Assembly (NCBI GenBank): GCA_026625165.1
Contig: CP112999.1
Coordinates: 248,001 to 312,000 of the forward strand
From: Methanoregula sp.
Lineage (GTDB): Archaea > Halobacteriota > Methanomicrobia > Methanomicrobiales > Methanospirillaceae
DNA length: 64,000 bases
Direction of reading: 5' to 3'
The position numbers were made by a program, and so were the translations under genes. Under the pieces are notes generated by a model. That model was not told the DNA's origin. It saw only the letters and a program-made list of their open reading frames with translations, and made no database searches. This document shows, piece by piece, positions 27,660 through 37,910 of this stretch (positions within the stretch are counted from its first letter, which is position 1; each line of letters opens with the position of its first letter).

Positions 27660-30155
27660 ATGATTTCAATGGCGGAAAGTGCAGATTTAGTTTCTGATTG
27701 GGAAAATTATTTCAGAAACTTAAAAGATAGTGCGATTCTCTGGAGTCTTGATCATGGATACCTCAATTTCAGCGGATTTCCAATATATTTGCATTCAATT
27801 GATCGCCAGTCTCTCCTTTTTTTTAAAGCTTCAATTGCAAAAAACAAATCCTCTGTTCTAGTTTACCCATCGGCCAATCTGACAATTACCTCTCTTTTAG
27901 CACTTGAGGCTCTCTATTTTCGCCTTCATGAAGAGCGTCTGCCATCGGGAAGAGATTGTCTGATTATTTTCAGTAGCCGCGTTGATTTGCGGAGAGAGAT
28001 AAAGGAAAATTTCGTTCACCTGAGAGCCAGCGCAATGCCGCTGTATACTGATGCATTTCCTATTGGAAGAATATCCTCTGAAGGCGATTTATTGAAAATC
28101 ACAAAATCCTCCGGCTTTCCCAAATTGCTAATCTCTCCTGGGCCGGCAGCATTGCCTAACAGCGAGGTATCGAAAAAAATTTTTGGAGCTATTATTGAAG
28201 CAACATCAGATTTAACAGAAGAACAGCTGGAAGATTTGGTCAAATGGGCTGAAAAAAATGAAGTGCCTTTCATTTTTACCATATCCCCAGATCCCCCAAC
28301 AAAATCTGCCATCCTTATGATTGAAAAAGGATATCCTTACTGGGGTTGGGAGCCGCAGTCACTTGCAAAAGACTGCTCTTATGACGAAAAAGATTTCAAA
28401 GCCGGACATTTTTACCGCGAACAGCCATTCAGCAAGAATTTCGATGAGCTCCAAAACAAAGCATCAGGATTGAAAAAGATCATTATTCCGGTAAAAGAGG
28501 ATCAACTTAATAGTCTTCTCATTGAATTGCGGAAAATCTATTTTGAGCTGTCAAAAGCCTCCAACTCAATTGAATCTCCTACGACAAAAGAAATTGCAAA
28601 AAGATTTCTTGGTTGCATATATGCACTCGAGGAAATGGCTTCGCCTCTGACTTATGCAGAAATTGAACTTAGGAAACGATGGGGTGTAATTCCTGTTAAA
28701 AACCGGATATATGCATTAAAAGGCCTTTGCGAATCTGCGAGATCTGAAAACCAGGTTTTTGCATCTTTTGCGGCTCATTCTGTCGATAAAATTATTGAAG
28801 CATATTCATATATGGAAGAAAAAAAGAGCGGCAAACATCTAATAATCCTTCAAATAATCAAAGAAGCCACAGCTTCGGGAAAATCTGTCCTTTTTGTCTC
28901 GAAAAATGAAGCGCTCAATGAAGCCCTGAAAAATTATCTTGAAATTGAAAAGGGATTCAATATCACAAACCTTCATAATCAGAAAATTGACTTCATTACT
29001 GCAAGCAGACTCGGCAGAGAGTCTTTGACCCCGAATTTTGTTGACACCTGCGTTCTCTATGGATGCCCCAGATATTATCAGCGGGATATTTTTTCATATG
29101 CCAAAGCTCGCCGGATAGGAATTATTGCGTATGAATCAGAAATCCCTGCCATCAAATATCTGCAGAACGAGATCGACGTGATGCAGAAATACTTCACGAA
29201 TTCCGCTAAAATAAAAATTGCAAAAACCATTTTAGGGGCTGTTCCAAAGATCTCCGACGCTCCCCAGAAAAATGAAAGCAATCAGGAAAAAACCAGTTTA
29301 ATATTCCTTGAGCCGCAGGATGCTGAAATGGGGGGCTTTACACCCGAAGCCATTTTTTCCGATTTCCTCTCACTCGATTTATCTATTGACTTTGATTATG
29401 CAAATGAAGCTGAGGCAAAATCTGCTGATCAGAGGCTGAAGGGCGATTCTGATTTTGTTGTTGGGGCAAAAATCCTATTGGAACGCGGCCGCTATATCCT
29501 CCTCCATGCGGAAAAACAGGTTCAAATCTATGATCAATCAACGGAGAAGGTCAAAGACCGCGTGGCAAAAAACCTCAGGAGAAATGATCTGCTGATTCTT
29601 GTCGAAAATTCTACACGCAAATCGCTGGCTGCATCAATCATCAGCAAAGTTGAGACCCTGCCGTCAATGATGCAGGTAGTGATATTTCAGAAGGCATGGT
29701 CGCATTATCTCAAACAAGCGCTTGAAGAAAGCGGGGACAATTTCTATCAAGTAATTGAAAAACTCACTGCACAAGGAGCCAAAGAGCCAAAATCGCCTGC
29801 TGCAATCTACCTTTGGATCAATGGAGCTATCATCGGACCGCATGATCTTGAAAATATCCGCCGGATGGGTATTGTTTACAATAAACCATTCCTTGTTGCT
29901 CATTTCAATGAGATTGTCGGTGCGGTTAAGAGATTAAGGTCGATTCATCGCAGTCTTTCGCGGCGCTTAAACCGTTTGATCCCTCAAGCAGGAATTGAGG
30001 CTGATCAGGGACATTCTGAAAATCCAGCAATTGATGAAGAGCTTGATCTTTATCTTGAGGATTTTGCGAATATCGTATCGATGGAGAGAATTGAATCTGT
30101 AGAGATTATTGAAAAAACACCTGCCGGGATGCTTGACAAAATTGTAACGGGATGA
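27660..30155 (+). CDS. drmE: DISARM class 2 protein DrmE
   Basis: 831 residues with no obvious enzyme motif; the assignment rests on position, length and association. In class 2 DISARM the order is drmE, drmA, drmB, drmC, drmMII, and this gene sits just before drmA with a 7-bp gap. Several segments (LLVYPSANLTITSLLALEA near residue 70, VLFVSKNEALNEALKNYL near 420) resemble eroded helicase-like or Rossmann strands. DrmE's role within DISARM is unknown. AGGTT precedes the ATG. The gene is A+T-rich compared with the chromosome, a sign of transfer. Confidence 0.7.
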   Translation: MISMAESADLVSDWENYFRNLKDSAILWSLDHGYLNFSGFPIYLHSIDRQSLLFFKASIAKNKSSVLVYPSANLTITSLLALEALYFRLHEERLPSGRDCLIIFSSRVDLRREIKENFVHLRASAMPLYTDAFPIGRISSEGDLLKITKSSGFPKLLISPGPAALPNSEVSKKIFGAIIEATSDLTEEQLEDLVKWAEKNEVPFIFTISPDPPTKSAILMIEKGYPYWGWEPQSLAKDCSYDEKDFKAGHFYREQPFSKNFDELQNKASGLKKIIIPVKEDQLNSLLIELRKIYFELSKASNSIESPTTKEIAKRFLGCIYALEEMASPLTYAEIELRKRWGVIPVKNRIYALKGLCESARSENQVFASFAAHSVDKIIEAYSYMEEKKSGKHLIILQIIKEATASGKSVLFVSKNEALNEALKNYLEIEKGFNITNLHNQKIDFITASRLGRESLTPNFVDTCVLYGCPRYYQRDIFSYAKARRIGIIAYESEIPAIKYLQNEIDVMQKYFTNSAKIKIAKTILGAVPKISDAPQKNESNQEKTSLIFLEPQDAEMGGFTPEAIFSDFLSLDLSIDFDYANEAEAKSADQRLKGDSDFVVGAKILLERGRYILLHAEKQVQIYDQSTEKVKDRVAKNLRRNDLLILVENSTRKSLAASIISKVETLPSMMQVVIFQKAWSHYLKQALEESGDNFYQVIEKLTAQGAKEPKSPAAIYLWINGAIIGPHDLENIRRMGIVYNKPFLVAHFNEIVGAVKRLRSIHRSLSRRLNRLIPQAGIEADQGHSENPAIDEELDLYLEDFANIVSMERIESVEIIEKTPAGMLDKIVTG

Positions 30156-30162
30156 TGGAATT

Positions 30163-33100
30163 ATGACAACAATTAATGGAGCGGACAATTCTGTCCGTGG
30201 AAGATTTGCATCAGCATTACTCACTCGAATAAGAAGGCGTGCTGATGGCTCTGATCATGATCGTGTATTCGATGACAAGCCGTCAAAGAAATTATTTATC
30301 GGCAACCTGAGCCCTAAAAAAAGCCTGTCTGCAGTTTCATCAATTTATTCAAAAACGGCTCCTTCATCCGCGGGTTTTGATGTCCTTATCAATAAAGCAG
30401 ACATTAAGCGTGCTGTCCTCTCAATCAAGGTATCAGCAGCTTTATATTACAAAGTATATCCAACACGAGAAGAACAGCATGAATGTTTTGACCAACAAGA
30501 GAGAGGCGTTTTCAGTCGGGGCCTTGATAGCCAGGATGCGGAATTTTCTGGAGAGGAGGGAGATTCCTCTGATTCTGGTTATCACCTTCGGGCTGTGTAT
30601 AAAAAAATCAAACCGGAACCCGTTCTGATTGAAAAAAGCATTTCAACATTAGTAGGTCCGGATTTTTCTGGCGAAGGTTCGTTCACTGAAGTTGATAAAA
30701 TCGTCAAAAATGCAAAGGAAGCCTTCGAAGCTGATGCCAGCAGATACCGGCAGAGAGCCCATACGGCAAGAGATGCCGCGGGAAGGGAACGAGAGGAAAT
30801 GGTTCCCAAAAGCGCTCTTGAGTCTGATGAGTCGTGGAAGTCATATCTAAAGGCGTGGGGGGACAAGATACCCGATCCCAAATGGAAAATGCAGTTAGCA
30901 TACCGGATTTCGGACTTCAATGCAGAACGCATCAAGCTGACTCTGATCCTTGAGAATGCATGTGAGGAAAATATTGAGCGGAGCGATATTGAAAATTCAT
31001 TATTTGAAACATTCCTTGCGGCCATTCCGAAAAATTTCACCTTCAAGGATTATATCCTCGATTACCTGAAAGATGATTACAAATATGACGGCAATATTCA
31101 TGCTGGCGGAATAAACTGCTCCACTGTAACGGAAGGTAATGCGATATTCATCGAGCATATGCCGGTTTTCATTCAAAAAAAATACAAATCAAAAGAGCCG
31201 ATAAACCCAGAATTTAAAGTGCTGTCAGAAAATCCCATCCCTCTTCTCGAAGCCCTTCATTTAAAGATGAAAAGGGCGGTGGTTGATCTTGAATCTGATT
31301 ATCAAAGAAGAACCGATCTAACTGCCGAAGGGAAACGGCGCTTCCGGGATGATATTGATCAATTCATTGCTGAGGCAGGCAGGTTCAAGGCAGGCATCGA
31401 AGCGCTTAAAAAGAGCAAAGAGGCGATGGAAGCGTTTTCGCTCATGAACGGAGCATTTGCACAATCGAGCAAAGGGTTTTCTTTATGGCACCTATTCCAG
31501 ATTGTCTTCATTGTTATGGAAATTCCGGACATTTTAGCTGCATCTGGATACGGCAGCTCTGATACTGTGAATGATGTTGATTTAATATACTTCCCCACCG
31601 GCGGCGGGAAAACTGAGGCTTATCTCGGTCTTGTAGTCTTCACAATATTTTTCGACCGGCTGCGAGGCAAATGTGACGGAGTATCTGCAATCACCCGCTT
31701 TCCGCTTAGGCTGCTCTCGCTGCAGCAGCTGCAGCGGATTGCAGATATTTTCGCCCAAGCAGAAAAATTGCGCAGAAGCCATAAGATAATTAGTTCAAAA
31801 GAATACGCACCCTTCAGCACCGGATATTATGTTGGCGAGGCCAACACACCTAACAAATTATATGAGGCCGGCTCGAAATATGGTGAGAGAAAAGATGCGA
31901 TAAGCCCAATCAATTCCGATCCAGCTCTTCAGGAAAAGTATAAAATAATTTCTCGCTGCCCCTTCTGCGGCAAAGATTCTGTTGCCATACGGGGAGATAC
32001 TGAATCTCTACGCATTATTCACCAATGCACAAACTCAAGTTGCAGAGAGGAGATTCCGGTTTATATTTCAGATCAGGAAGTCTACAGATATCTTCCAACA
32101 TTCATAATATCAACTCTTGACAAGCTTGCCTCAGCTGGATCGAGTAAAGAATTTAAGTCAATTTTCGGAAAAGTCACAGGAAAGTGCCCACGCCACGGAT
32201 ATGTATCGGGAGATCACTGCCTATATTGGAAAAAACCATATTTTTTCGATGATCCGAACCTCTGTACGATCGATAGTTATCTGCCAGTTGATTTGCATGA
32301 TCCAGTTCCTACTCTCATAATTCAGGATGAGATGCATCTTATTCGCGAATCGCTCGGGACCTATGATTCACATTATGAAACATTTCTTGAACATTACATG
32401 AAGGAACTCTCTGGTGGAAAACCTGTAAAAATTATTGGGTCCTCAGCAACCATGACTGAATATTGGGAGCAGATTCGCCAGCTCTATATGAAGAGGGGGC
32501 ATCAGTTCCCGTCAAACAGGTCTTTCTATGCTGAAGAAGATCAAAATGAAACCGCACGGCTGATTGCGGGGGTTATGCCGCATAATAAAACCGTAATTTT
32601 TGCTGTCCTTGACGTCATCAAATTCTTCTATAAAGAAATTCAGGAGATGAAAAGGCAGCCGCAAAAAGCATTGGAAATGGATATTGGTTTTTCATCTGAA
32701 GAAGAAGTGATCTCAACTCTCAAAGATTATGACTTGGGGTTGAGCTACAATCTTGTCAAACTTGAGGGGGATGCGATCAGCCAGTCAATAAAAACGATGG
32801 TCAATGTTGATCTGAAAAGAGACGGAATCCGTGAAATGGCAACAGCTCGGATGACGGGGGATGTCACCTTCAGTGATGTTAAAGAGATTCTTTCAACCGT
32901 TGAAAGCGCAGAACCCGACTCCCATCTTGATTTGATTGTTGCCACGAGCATGATCTCTCATGGAGTAGATATTGATAAAATGAATTTCATGGTTTTCCGC
33001 GGGATGCCGAGAAATACTGCTGAATATATTCAGGCATACAGCCGAGTTGGAAGGCGCTATCCCGGGATCATATTCGTCGTTTTCAATCCTGCAAGGGAGC

Positions 33101-33591
33101 GGGATCAAAGCTATTACAAATATTTTGAAAAATACCATGAGTACAAAGACATTCTCGTAGAGCCTGTGCCGCTGAACCGATGGGCAAAATTTGCAATCAA
33201 CCGGACACTGCCGGGAATTTTTTCTGCCTGTGTAATAAATTTCCTGGATGGCCAAAGCGGAAAAAGCCCGTATATGTCAAATGATTTTCGGAAGGCATTT
33301 GACAGCAGAATAATCTCAACGGAGCAGATAACCGATTTCATCCTTTCGTGCTACCAGTGCGCTGGGCAGGATATGGGGCCGTTTTTTGAAGGATATATCT
33401 GCCAGAAAATTCAGGATTATATCGATCAAATTCTCAGTCAGGATGAAAATTCTTTTATTCCGTTTTCACTATCTGACAAGCCAATGAGCAGCCTTCGCGA
33501 TACGGACATCCCCATTGAAATATCCCCTACAAGAGAAAGTTTCGATCCAATGAGAATGGTCAGTGTGCAACATTCAAGGAGCGTGGAATAA
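30163..33591 (+). CDS. drmA: DISARM helicase DrmA
   Basis: 1142 residues. Superfamily 2 helicase motifs are visible: Walker A FPTGGGKTEAY (about 478), DExH-like box IIQDEMHLI (about 720), SSATMTEY, and the late motifs TSMISHGVDIDKMN and AYSRVGRRYPG. Cysteine clusters between Walker A and box II (CPFCGK...CTNSSC, CPRHGY..HC) likely bind zinc. DrmA with DrmB binds DNA, and the complex discriminates against unmethylated or free-ended phage DNA in studied systems. The stop overlaps the drmB start (TAATG). Confidence 0.88.
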   Translation: MTTINGADNSVRGRFASALLTRIRRRADGSDHDRVFDDKPSKKLFIGNLSPKKSLSAVSSIYSKTAPSSAGFDVLINKADIKRAVLSIKVSAALYYKVYPTREEQHECFDQQERGVFSRGLDSQDAEFSGEEGDSSDSGYHLRAVYKKIKPEPVLIEKSISTLVGPDFSGEGSFTEVDKIVKNAKEAFEADASRYRQRAHTARDAAGREREEMVPKSALESDESWKSYLKAWGDKIPDPKWKMQLAYRISDFNAERIKLTLILENACEENIERSDIENSLFETFLAAIPKNFTFKDYILDYLKDDYKYDGNIHAGGINCSTVTEGNAIFIEHMPVFIQKKYKSKEPINPEFKVLSENPIPLLEALHLKMKRAVVDLESDYQRRTDLTAEGKRRFRDDIDQFIAEAGRFKAGIEALKKSKEAMEAFSLMNGAFAQSSKGFSLWHLFQIVFIVMEIPDILAASGYGSSDTVNDVDLIYFPTGGGKTEAYLGLVVFTIFFDRLRGKCDGVSAITRFPLRLLSLQQLQRIADIFAQAEKLRRSHKIISSKEYAPFSTGYYVGEANTPNKLYEAGSKYGERKDAISPINSDPALQEKYKIISRCPFCGKDSVAIRGDTESLRIIHQCTNSSCREEIPVYISDQEVYRYLPTFIISTLDKLASAGSSKEFKSIFGKVTGKCPRHGYVSGDHCLYWKKPYFFDDPNLCTIDSYLPVDLHDPVPTLIIQDEMHLIRESLGTYDSHYETFLEHYMKELSGGKPVKIIGSSATMTEYWEQIRQLYMKRGHQFPSNRSFYAEEDQNETARLIAGVMPHNKTVIFAVLDVIKFFYKEIQEMKRQPQKALEMDIGFSSEEEVISTLKDYDLGLSYNLVKLEGDAISQSIKTMVNVDLKRDGIREMATARMTGDVTFSDVKEILSTVESAEPDSHLDLIVATSMISHGVDIDKMNFMVFRGMPRNTAEYIQAYSRVGRRYPGIIFVVFNPARERDQSYYKYFEKYHEYKDILVEPVPLNRWAKFAINRTLPGIFSACVINFLDGQSGKSPYMSNDFRKAFDSRIISTEQITDFILSCYQCAGQDMGPFFEGYICQKIQDYIDQILSQDENSFIPFSLSDKPMSSLRDTDIPIEISPTRESFDPMRMVSVQHSRSVE

Positions 33592-35420
33592 TGAAGAGAG
33601 GAAAAAGCCAAGTCATTTTCCGGTATCTGCCAGAATGCGTCATCGATCATTCAGATACACAGGCAATTGCAAAAATATCTTCTTGGGATGCTGTCAAATC
33701 GGAATCAATTAATGAATCCCGCCTTGCATCTGAAGTGCTCAGCCGTATGGAGCGGTTCAGAAAAAGGCGGGGATATCCTCAAAAACCCCATTCCGGCTCT
33801 TTTGTTTTTCTGGAGCCGAGCTCAATAGAGGCTGAGCTTTTTCCGCTCACCTTTGTTTGCGAAGGCTGCGGCAAGGCGTATTCATTCGATAAAATTGAAA
33901 GGTTCCGCTATCAATTCGAAAAAAGAAGCTACCGCTGCACATGCGGTGGAAATTTGCGTCAGCTTGACATGATAAGTTATCATGGATGCGGGAAGATATC
34001 GGGTCTTCAGGTTCGAGCATGCGCAACTCATGGATATGATTTCATAACTCTTGAAACAAACAACAGCAGCCGCACGTCCAACTGGCGCTGGCGGTGCAAG
34101 ATCTGCGGTGCTGAATCTGGCAAAGTTATGGGATGGTGCAGTGACTGCGATCAGCGGATGGAGACGGCACCATTCAGAAAAAGCCAAGTGTTCTATCCCC
34201 ATTCAATCTCATTAATCAATACTGCAGGATTCGCAAATCCGAGAGATTACGAAAATCTTGATCTTCTGAAATTATTTATAGCGAATTATCTCGGGATCAT
34301 TTCTGGGGATGAATTCAATAATTTTCAAAGAACGTCAAAAACGGATTCAAGAAATGCTGACTCTGACCGTGTCAGGCAGGATCTCATACAAAAAGGCGTC
34401 CCTAAAGATCTCATCGACACGATTATCGGTACATTGGATGGAACAGACCAGCAGACGAGGCGCGGTGATGCTATTCATCAAGTTGACAGCATCATTACGG
34501 GAGACGGCGAAAAGCTTCGGACGCTCGTATCCTCTCTTCAAAGTTTTCGGGATACCATCAAACTCCCCGGAGCAAAAGACATTGACAATGTTTTGCATGA
34601 GGCGCGGAGCAGAAATGATCCAAACCTTGATCGAATTCTCCGATTTCCAGATCGTCTCAAACAAGCGGGCATCAGTGAAGCATATGTAGTCAGTGATCTG
34701 CCGGTTGTATCCGCGGTTTTTGGGTATTCCCGATCAACGACAAATCCACAGGAATGCACATTGAGGGGTTTTAATCCGGATAAAAAATATGCGGATAAAA
34801 CTCCGGTATACGTAAACCCGACAGAAACTGAGGGCATTGTCCTGATCTTTGACCGCTGGAGGATTCTCCGCTGGCTTCAGGAGAACAAGATCGTTTCAGA
34901 TATCCCAGACAAAGACGATGAGAGAGGCCTCAAGCAATGGTTCCTGACGCGGATCCATCAAGAAGACATCCCCATTTATGACGAGATTCCTGATATGCTG
35001 GCTGAAACCAAGAATGTGTACACCCTCATTCATACTATGTCGCATGTGCTTGTCAGAAAGGCTGCAGGCCTCGTTGGCATGGATAAGGACTCTCTTGCAG
35101 AGATTATTTTCCCGAACGTTCCTGCCATTGCCATTTACACAAACAATTCGCACGATTTCCAGATCGGAGGAATGCACACATTATTTGAAACCGGCATTAT
35201 CCCATGGATTGATATGGCGATGGAAAGTGTTGAGACTTGCCTGTATGATCCGGTCTGCATTTCATCGGATGCCTCATGCCATGCATGCCTCCATCTCAGC
35301 GAGATATCATGCATGCACTTCAACCGCGATCTTGGGCGGCATTATCTGATCGGGAGGAAAGACAGCCGCGGCCGGATGCATGGATATTGGGAGAATGAAT
35401 TCCTGAGAAGGCTACAATAA
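33591..35420 (+). CDS. drmB: DISARM protein DrmB (DUF1998)
   Basis: 609 residues. The C-terminal DUF1998 domain is recognisable from HTMSHVLVRKAAGLVG, IAIYTNNSHDFQIGGMHTLF and the cysteine cluster CLYDPVC..CHACLHL..C (about 540-590). N-terminal zinc-ribbon-like cysteines (CEGCGK, CTCGG, CKICGA, CSDC) lie between residues 85 and 190. DrmB associates with the DrmA helicase. One-base overlaps at both ends (TAATG) bind it translationally to drmA and drmC. Confidence 0.88.
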   Translation: MKRGKSQVIFRYLPECVIDHSDTQAIAKISSWDAVKSESINESRLASEVLSRMERFRKRRGYPQKPHSGSFVFLEPSSIEAELFPLTFVCEGCGKAYSFDKIERFRYQFEKRSYRCTCGGNLRQLDMISYHGCGKISGLQVRACATHGYDFITLETNNSSRTSNWRWRCKICGAESGKVMGWCSDCDQRMETAPFRKSQVFYPHSISLINTAGFANPRDYENLDLLKLFIANYLGIISGDEFNNFQRTSKTDSRNADSDRVRQDLIQKGVPKDLIDTIIGTLDGTDQQTRRGDAIHQVDSIITGDGEKLRTLVSSLQSFRDTIKLPGAKDIDNVLHEARSRNDPNLDRILRFPDRLKQAGISEAYVVSDLPVVSAVFGYSRSTTNPQECTLRGFNPDKKYADKTPVYVNPTETEGIVLIFDRWRILRWLQENKIVSDIPDKDDERGLKQWFLTRIHQEDIPIYDEIPDMLAETKNVYTLIHTMSHVLVRKAAGLVGMDKDSLAEIIFPNVPAIAIYTNNSHDFQIGGMHTLFETGIIPWIDMAMESVETCLYDPVCISSDASCHACLHLSEISCMHFNRDLGRHYLIGRKDSRGRMHGYWENEFLRRLQ

Positions 35421-36304
35421 TGGTCTACGAAATAGCAACCCGTTTGAAGGATCCTGTTGCAGTAAGTAAAGTTGAGAAATTATTGAAATCTATGCAAAAG
35501 GGCTCTCTGATAATTCGAGGCACAGATATATTGGATAAATTGGAGCATTCATGTCCAGAAGCGGCAAATCCCGCGATGCTGTATGATCTCATGCACGCAG
35601 GAGTGCTCAAAAAAGAATCAGCGGCAGCAAGCATCGAGGATTATCATTTTAAATTTGACTTCAGAAGATTATCATCGATATTTCAGAAAGAAATTTTTGC
35701 AGCTGAAGTGATTCGGGATTTTGAGAGAAGAAATATCAGTGAGAATTCTCTTGAAATTTCCTATGCTGCGACAATTCCGCCGAAATTCAGCATCAGCAAT
35801 TTTGAAATTAAAGAAATTTATCCAAGCCTCATACGGATTATTGCTGCGGCGAATCATAATTTGTGGATAATCAATCCATTTTTTGATGAGTATGGTGCAA
35901 AGAAATTGCTTCCATCACTTGTCGGTGCTGCAAAAAATGGGATAACGATTCGGATCCTTGGGCGTGAAATCTGCCGAGGATCCGAACATGAATTCATTAA
36001 GCCGATCGAATACATTGCCGCTGAGTTCAGCGATGAGAATCTATCTGAACATCTTGAGATCCGGGATTTTTATCACATGGATAAAAAAGGGAATCAAATC
36101 TATGCCCTTCATACAAAAATGATGATTGCTGATGATATGTTTGCATATATCGGTAGCGCAAATCTCACAAAACACAGTTTAAAAAATAATTTTGAAATTG
36201 GAGTCATTCTGAAAGGACCTGGAGTAAAGCCACTGGTTGGACTTACTGTTCATGTATGGGACAATTCATCCCATGTTGATTTAGATAAAGTGAAAACCGT
36301 TTGA
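35420..36304 (+). CDS. drmC: DISARM phospholipase-D-family protein DrmC
   Basis: 294 residues with one HKD motif near residue 230 (HTKMMIADDMFAYIGSANLT), the PLD-superfamily catalytic signature also used by nucleases such as BfiI. The N-terminal 120 residues hold a helical domain. DrmC is reported to be dispensable for some DISARM systems. It begins in the stop codon of drmB and ends 20 bp before the methyltransferase gene. Confidence 0.87.
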   Translation: MVYEIATRLKDPVAVSKVEKLLKSMQKGSLIIRGTDILDKLEHSCPEAANPAMLYDLMHAGVLKKESAAASIEDYHFKFDFRRLSSIFQKEIFAAEVIRDFERRNISENSLEISYAATIPPKFSISNFEIKEIYPSLIRIIAAANHNLWIINPFFDEYGAKKLLPSLVGAAKNGITIRILGREICRGSEHEFIKPIEYIAAEFSDENLSEHLEIRDFYHMDKKGNQIYALHTKMMIADDMFAYIGSANLTKHSLKNNFEIGVILKGPGVKPLVGLTVHVWDNSSHVDLDKVKTV

Positions 36305-36324
36305 GGATAAATGGATGAATAAAC

Positions 36325-37479
36325 ATGGCTGACCTAAAAAATGGTATTTTAGATATTTTTTGCGGGGCGGGCGGTCTCAGCCTTGGATTTCTTTATGAGG
36401 GATTTGATATTGTTTATTCCAGCGATATTGATTCACAATCGATTGAAACGATCAGCTGCAACCATAAGAAAATTCAATCAGCAAGAGGGCAGGAGAACTA
36501 TCATTACTCTGAAGTTGAAGATATCCGCCATCTGGATGCTGAAAAAGTAAAGAGAATTTTTAGAGAGCGCGGCTATCGAGTTCAGGGAATAATTGGAGGC
36601 CCGCCATGCCAAGGTTTCTCCAATGCCAACAAACAAACTCGATTTATCGACAATCCAAATAATTCCCTATTCAAGGAATATCTGCGCCTTATAAAAGGTC
36701 TTGATCCTGATTTTATCGTTTTTGAAAATGTTGTCGGTTTTTTATCAATGGGAAAAGGGAAAATCAAAGAAGAAATTATTTCTGCGTTAAGTGATTTGGG
36801 CTATACTGCCAAAGACAAAGTTATAGATTCAGCATGGTGCAGGGTCCCTCAACACCGCAGGCGTGTTTTCATCGTAGGGATAAAACCTGAAAAAGCAAAA
36901 GATGAGTATAGAGATAAGATCAGCTTTCCTGGAAAGACAAAGAAAGATTTCATTACTGTTAAACAAGCAATATCGGATTTGCCGATAATCGGGATGGGGG
37001 AGAAGCGGGCAATTCAACGATATGCAAAAAAATCTTCAATAAATGACTACACAAAACAAATGAGAGCGGCGTCAAATCTGAATATTAAATCAAGTGCTGT
37101 TCTCAATCATGTTACAACTCAGAGCAATGACCTTGTCCTTCAACGATACAAACACATCCCTCAAGGAGGAAATTGGCAAGATCTGCCAGATTATCTGCTG
37201 AAAAACTATGCAGATAAATTCCGCTGCCATTCATACATTTACAGAAGACTTGAAGACAACAAGCCAAGCATTACAGTGAGCAATTTCAGGAAATGCATGT
37301 TTATACATCCTACTCAGAACCGTGGACTTTCTATCAGAGAGGCGGCACGTCTGCAGTCATTTCCTGATTGGTATGAATTCAAAGGATCAATGCATGGATC
37401 TCAGCAACAGGTTGCTTGTGCAGTGCCACCATTGATGGCAAAATCTGTAGCACAAAAAATTAAGAAAATGCTGAAATGA
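36325..37479 (+). CDS. drmMII: DISARM DNA cytosine-5 methyltransferase DrmMII
   Basis: 384 residues with the C5-methyltransferase motifs in order: I DIFCGAGGLSLGF (residues 10-22), IV GGPPCQGFSNAN with the catalytic cysteine (about 92), VI FENVVGFLSMGKG, VIII QHRRRVFIVGI, then a target-recognition region and motif IX-X near RAARLQSFPDWYEF. In class 2 DISARM it marks host DNA so that the restriction machinery spares it. Target sequence cannot be read from here. The next gene encodes a Vsr repair enzyme, as expected beside a 5mC methyltransferase. Confidence 0.92.
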   Translation: MADLKNGILDIFCGAGGLSLGFLYEGFDIVYSSDIDSQSIETISCNHKKIQSARGQENYHYSEVEDIRHLDAEKVKRIFRERGYRVQGIIGGPPCQGFSNANKQTRFIDNPNNSLFKEYLRLIKGLDPDFIVFENVVGFLSMGKGKIKEEIISALSDLGYTAKDKVIDSAWCRVPQHRRRVFIVGIKPEKAKDEYRDKISFPGKTKKDFITVKQAISDLPIIGMGEKRAIQRYAKKSSINDYTKQMRAASNLNIKSSAVLNHVTTQSNDLVLQRYKHIPQGGNWQDLPDYLLKNYADKFRCHSYIYRRLEDNKPSITVSNFRKCMFIHPTQNRGLSIREAARLQSFPDWYEFKGSMHGSQQQVACAVPPLMAKSVAQKIKKMLK

Positions 37480-37489
37480 TTCGATTATT

Positions 37490-37897
37490 ATGACTGACTG
37501 CTATTCGAAGGAAATCCGAAGCAGAGTAATGTCAAATATTCATTCAAAGAATACACTCCCTGAATTGCAGTTAAGGAAACTTCTTTGGAGCAAGGGGTTC
37601 CGTGGGTATAGGATCCATAATAAAAACCTGCCTGGAAAACCGGATATTATTTTTTCGTCGAAAAAGGTGGCTATATTCATAGATGGCTGTTTTTGGCATG
37701 GTTGTCCAGATTGTTATGTTAAACCAAAATCGAACAAGAAGTATTGGCTGCCAAAAATTCAACAAAACATTGAACGAGATCTGAAAAACAAAAAATCTTT
37801 AGAGTCAATGGGGTGGTTTGTGATCAGGATTTGGGAACATGAATTGAAAATTGATGCCCAATCTGTCTTTAAAAAAATAAGCGAATATCTTCAATAA
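37490..37897 (+). CDS. vsr: Very short patch repair endonuclease Vsr
   Basis: 135 residues matching Vsr: RSRVMSNIHSKNTLPELQLRK at the N-terminus, the catalytic DIIF and VAIFIDGCFWHGCPDC region with zinc-binding His/Cys, and the C-terminal WFVIRIWEHEL. Vsr nicks beside T:G mismatches that arise when 5-methylcytosine deaminates. It follows the methyltransferase gene by ten bases, so it repairs damage caused by DrmMII methylation. Confidence 0.9.
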   Translation: MTDCYSKEIRSRVMSNIHSKNTLPELQLRKLLWSKGFRGYRIHNKNLPGKPDIIFSSKKVAIFIDGCFWHGCPDCYVKPKSNKKYWLPKIQQNIERDLKNKKSLESMGWFVIRIWEHELKIDAQSVFKKISEYLQ

Positions 37898-37910
37898 AAA
37901 GTGAGACATT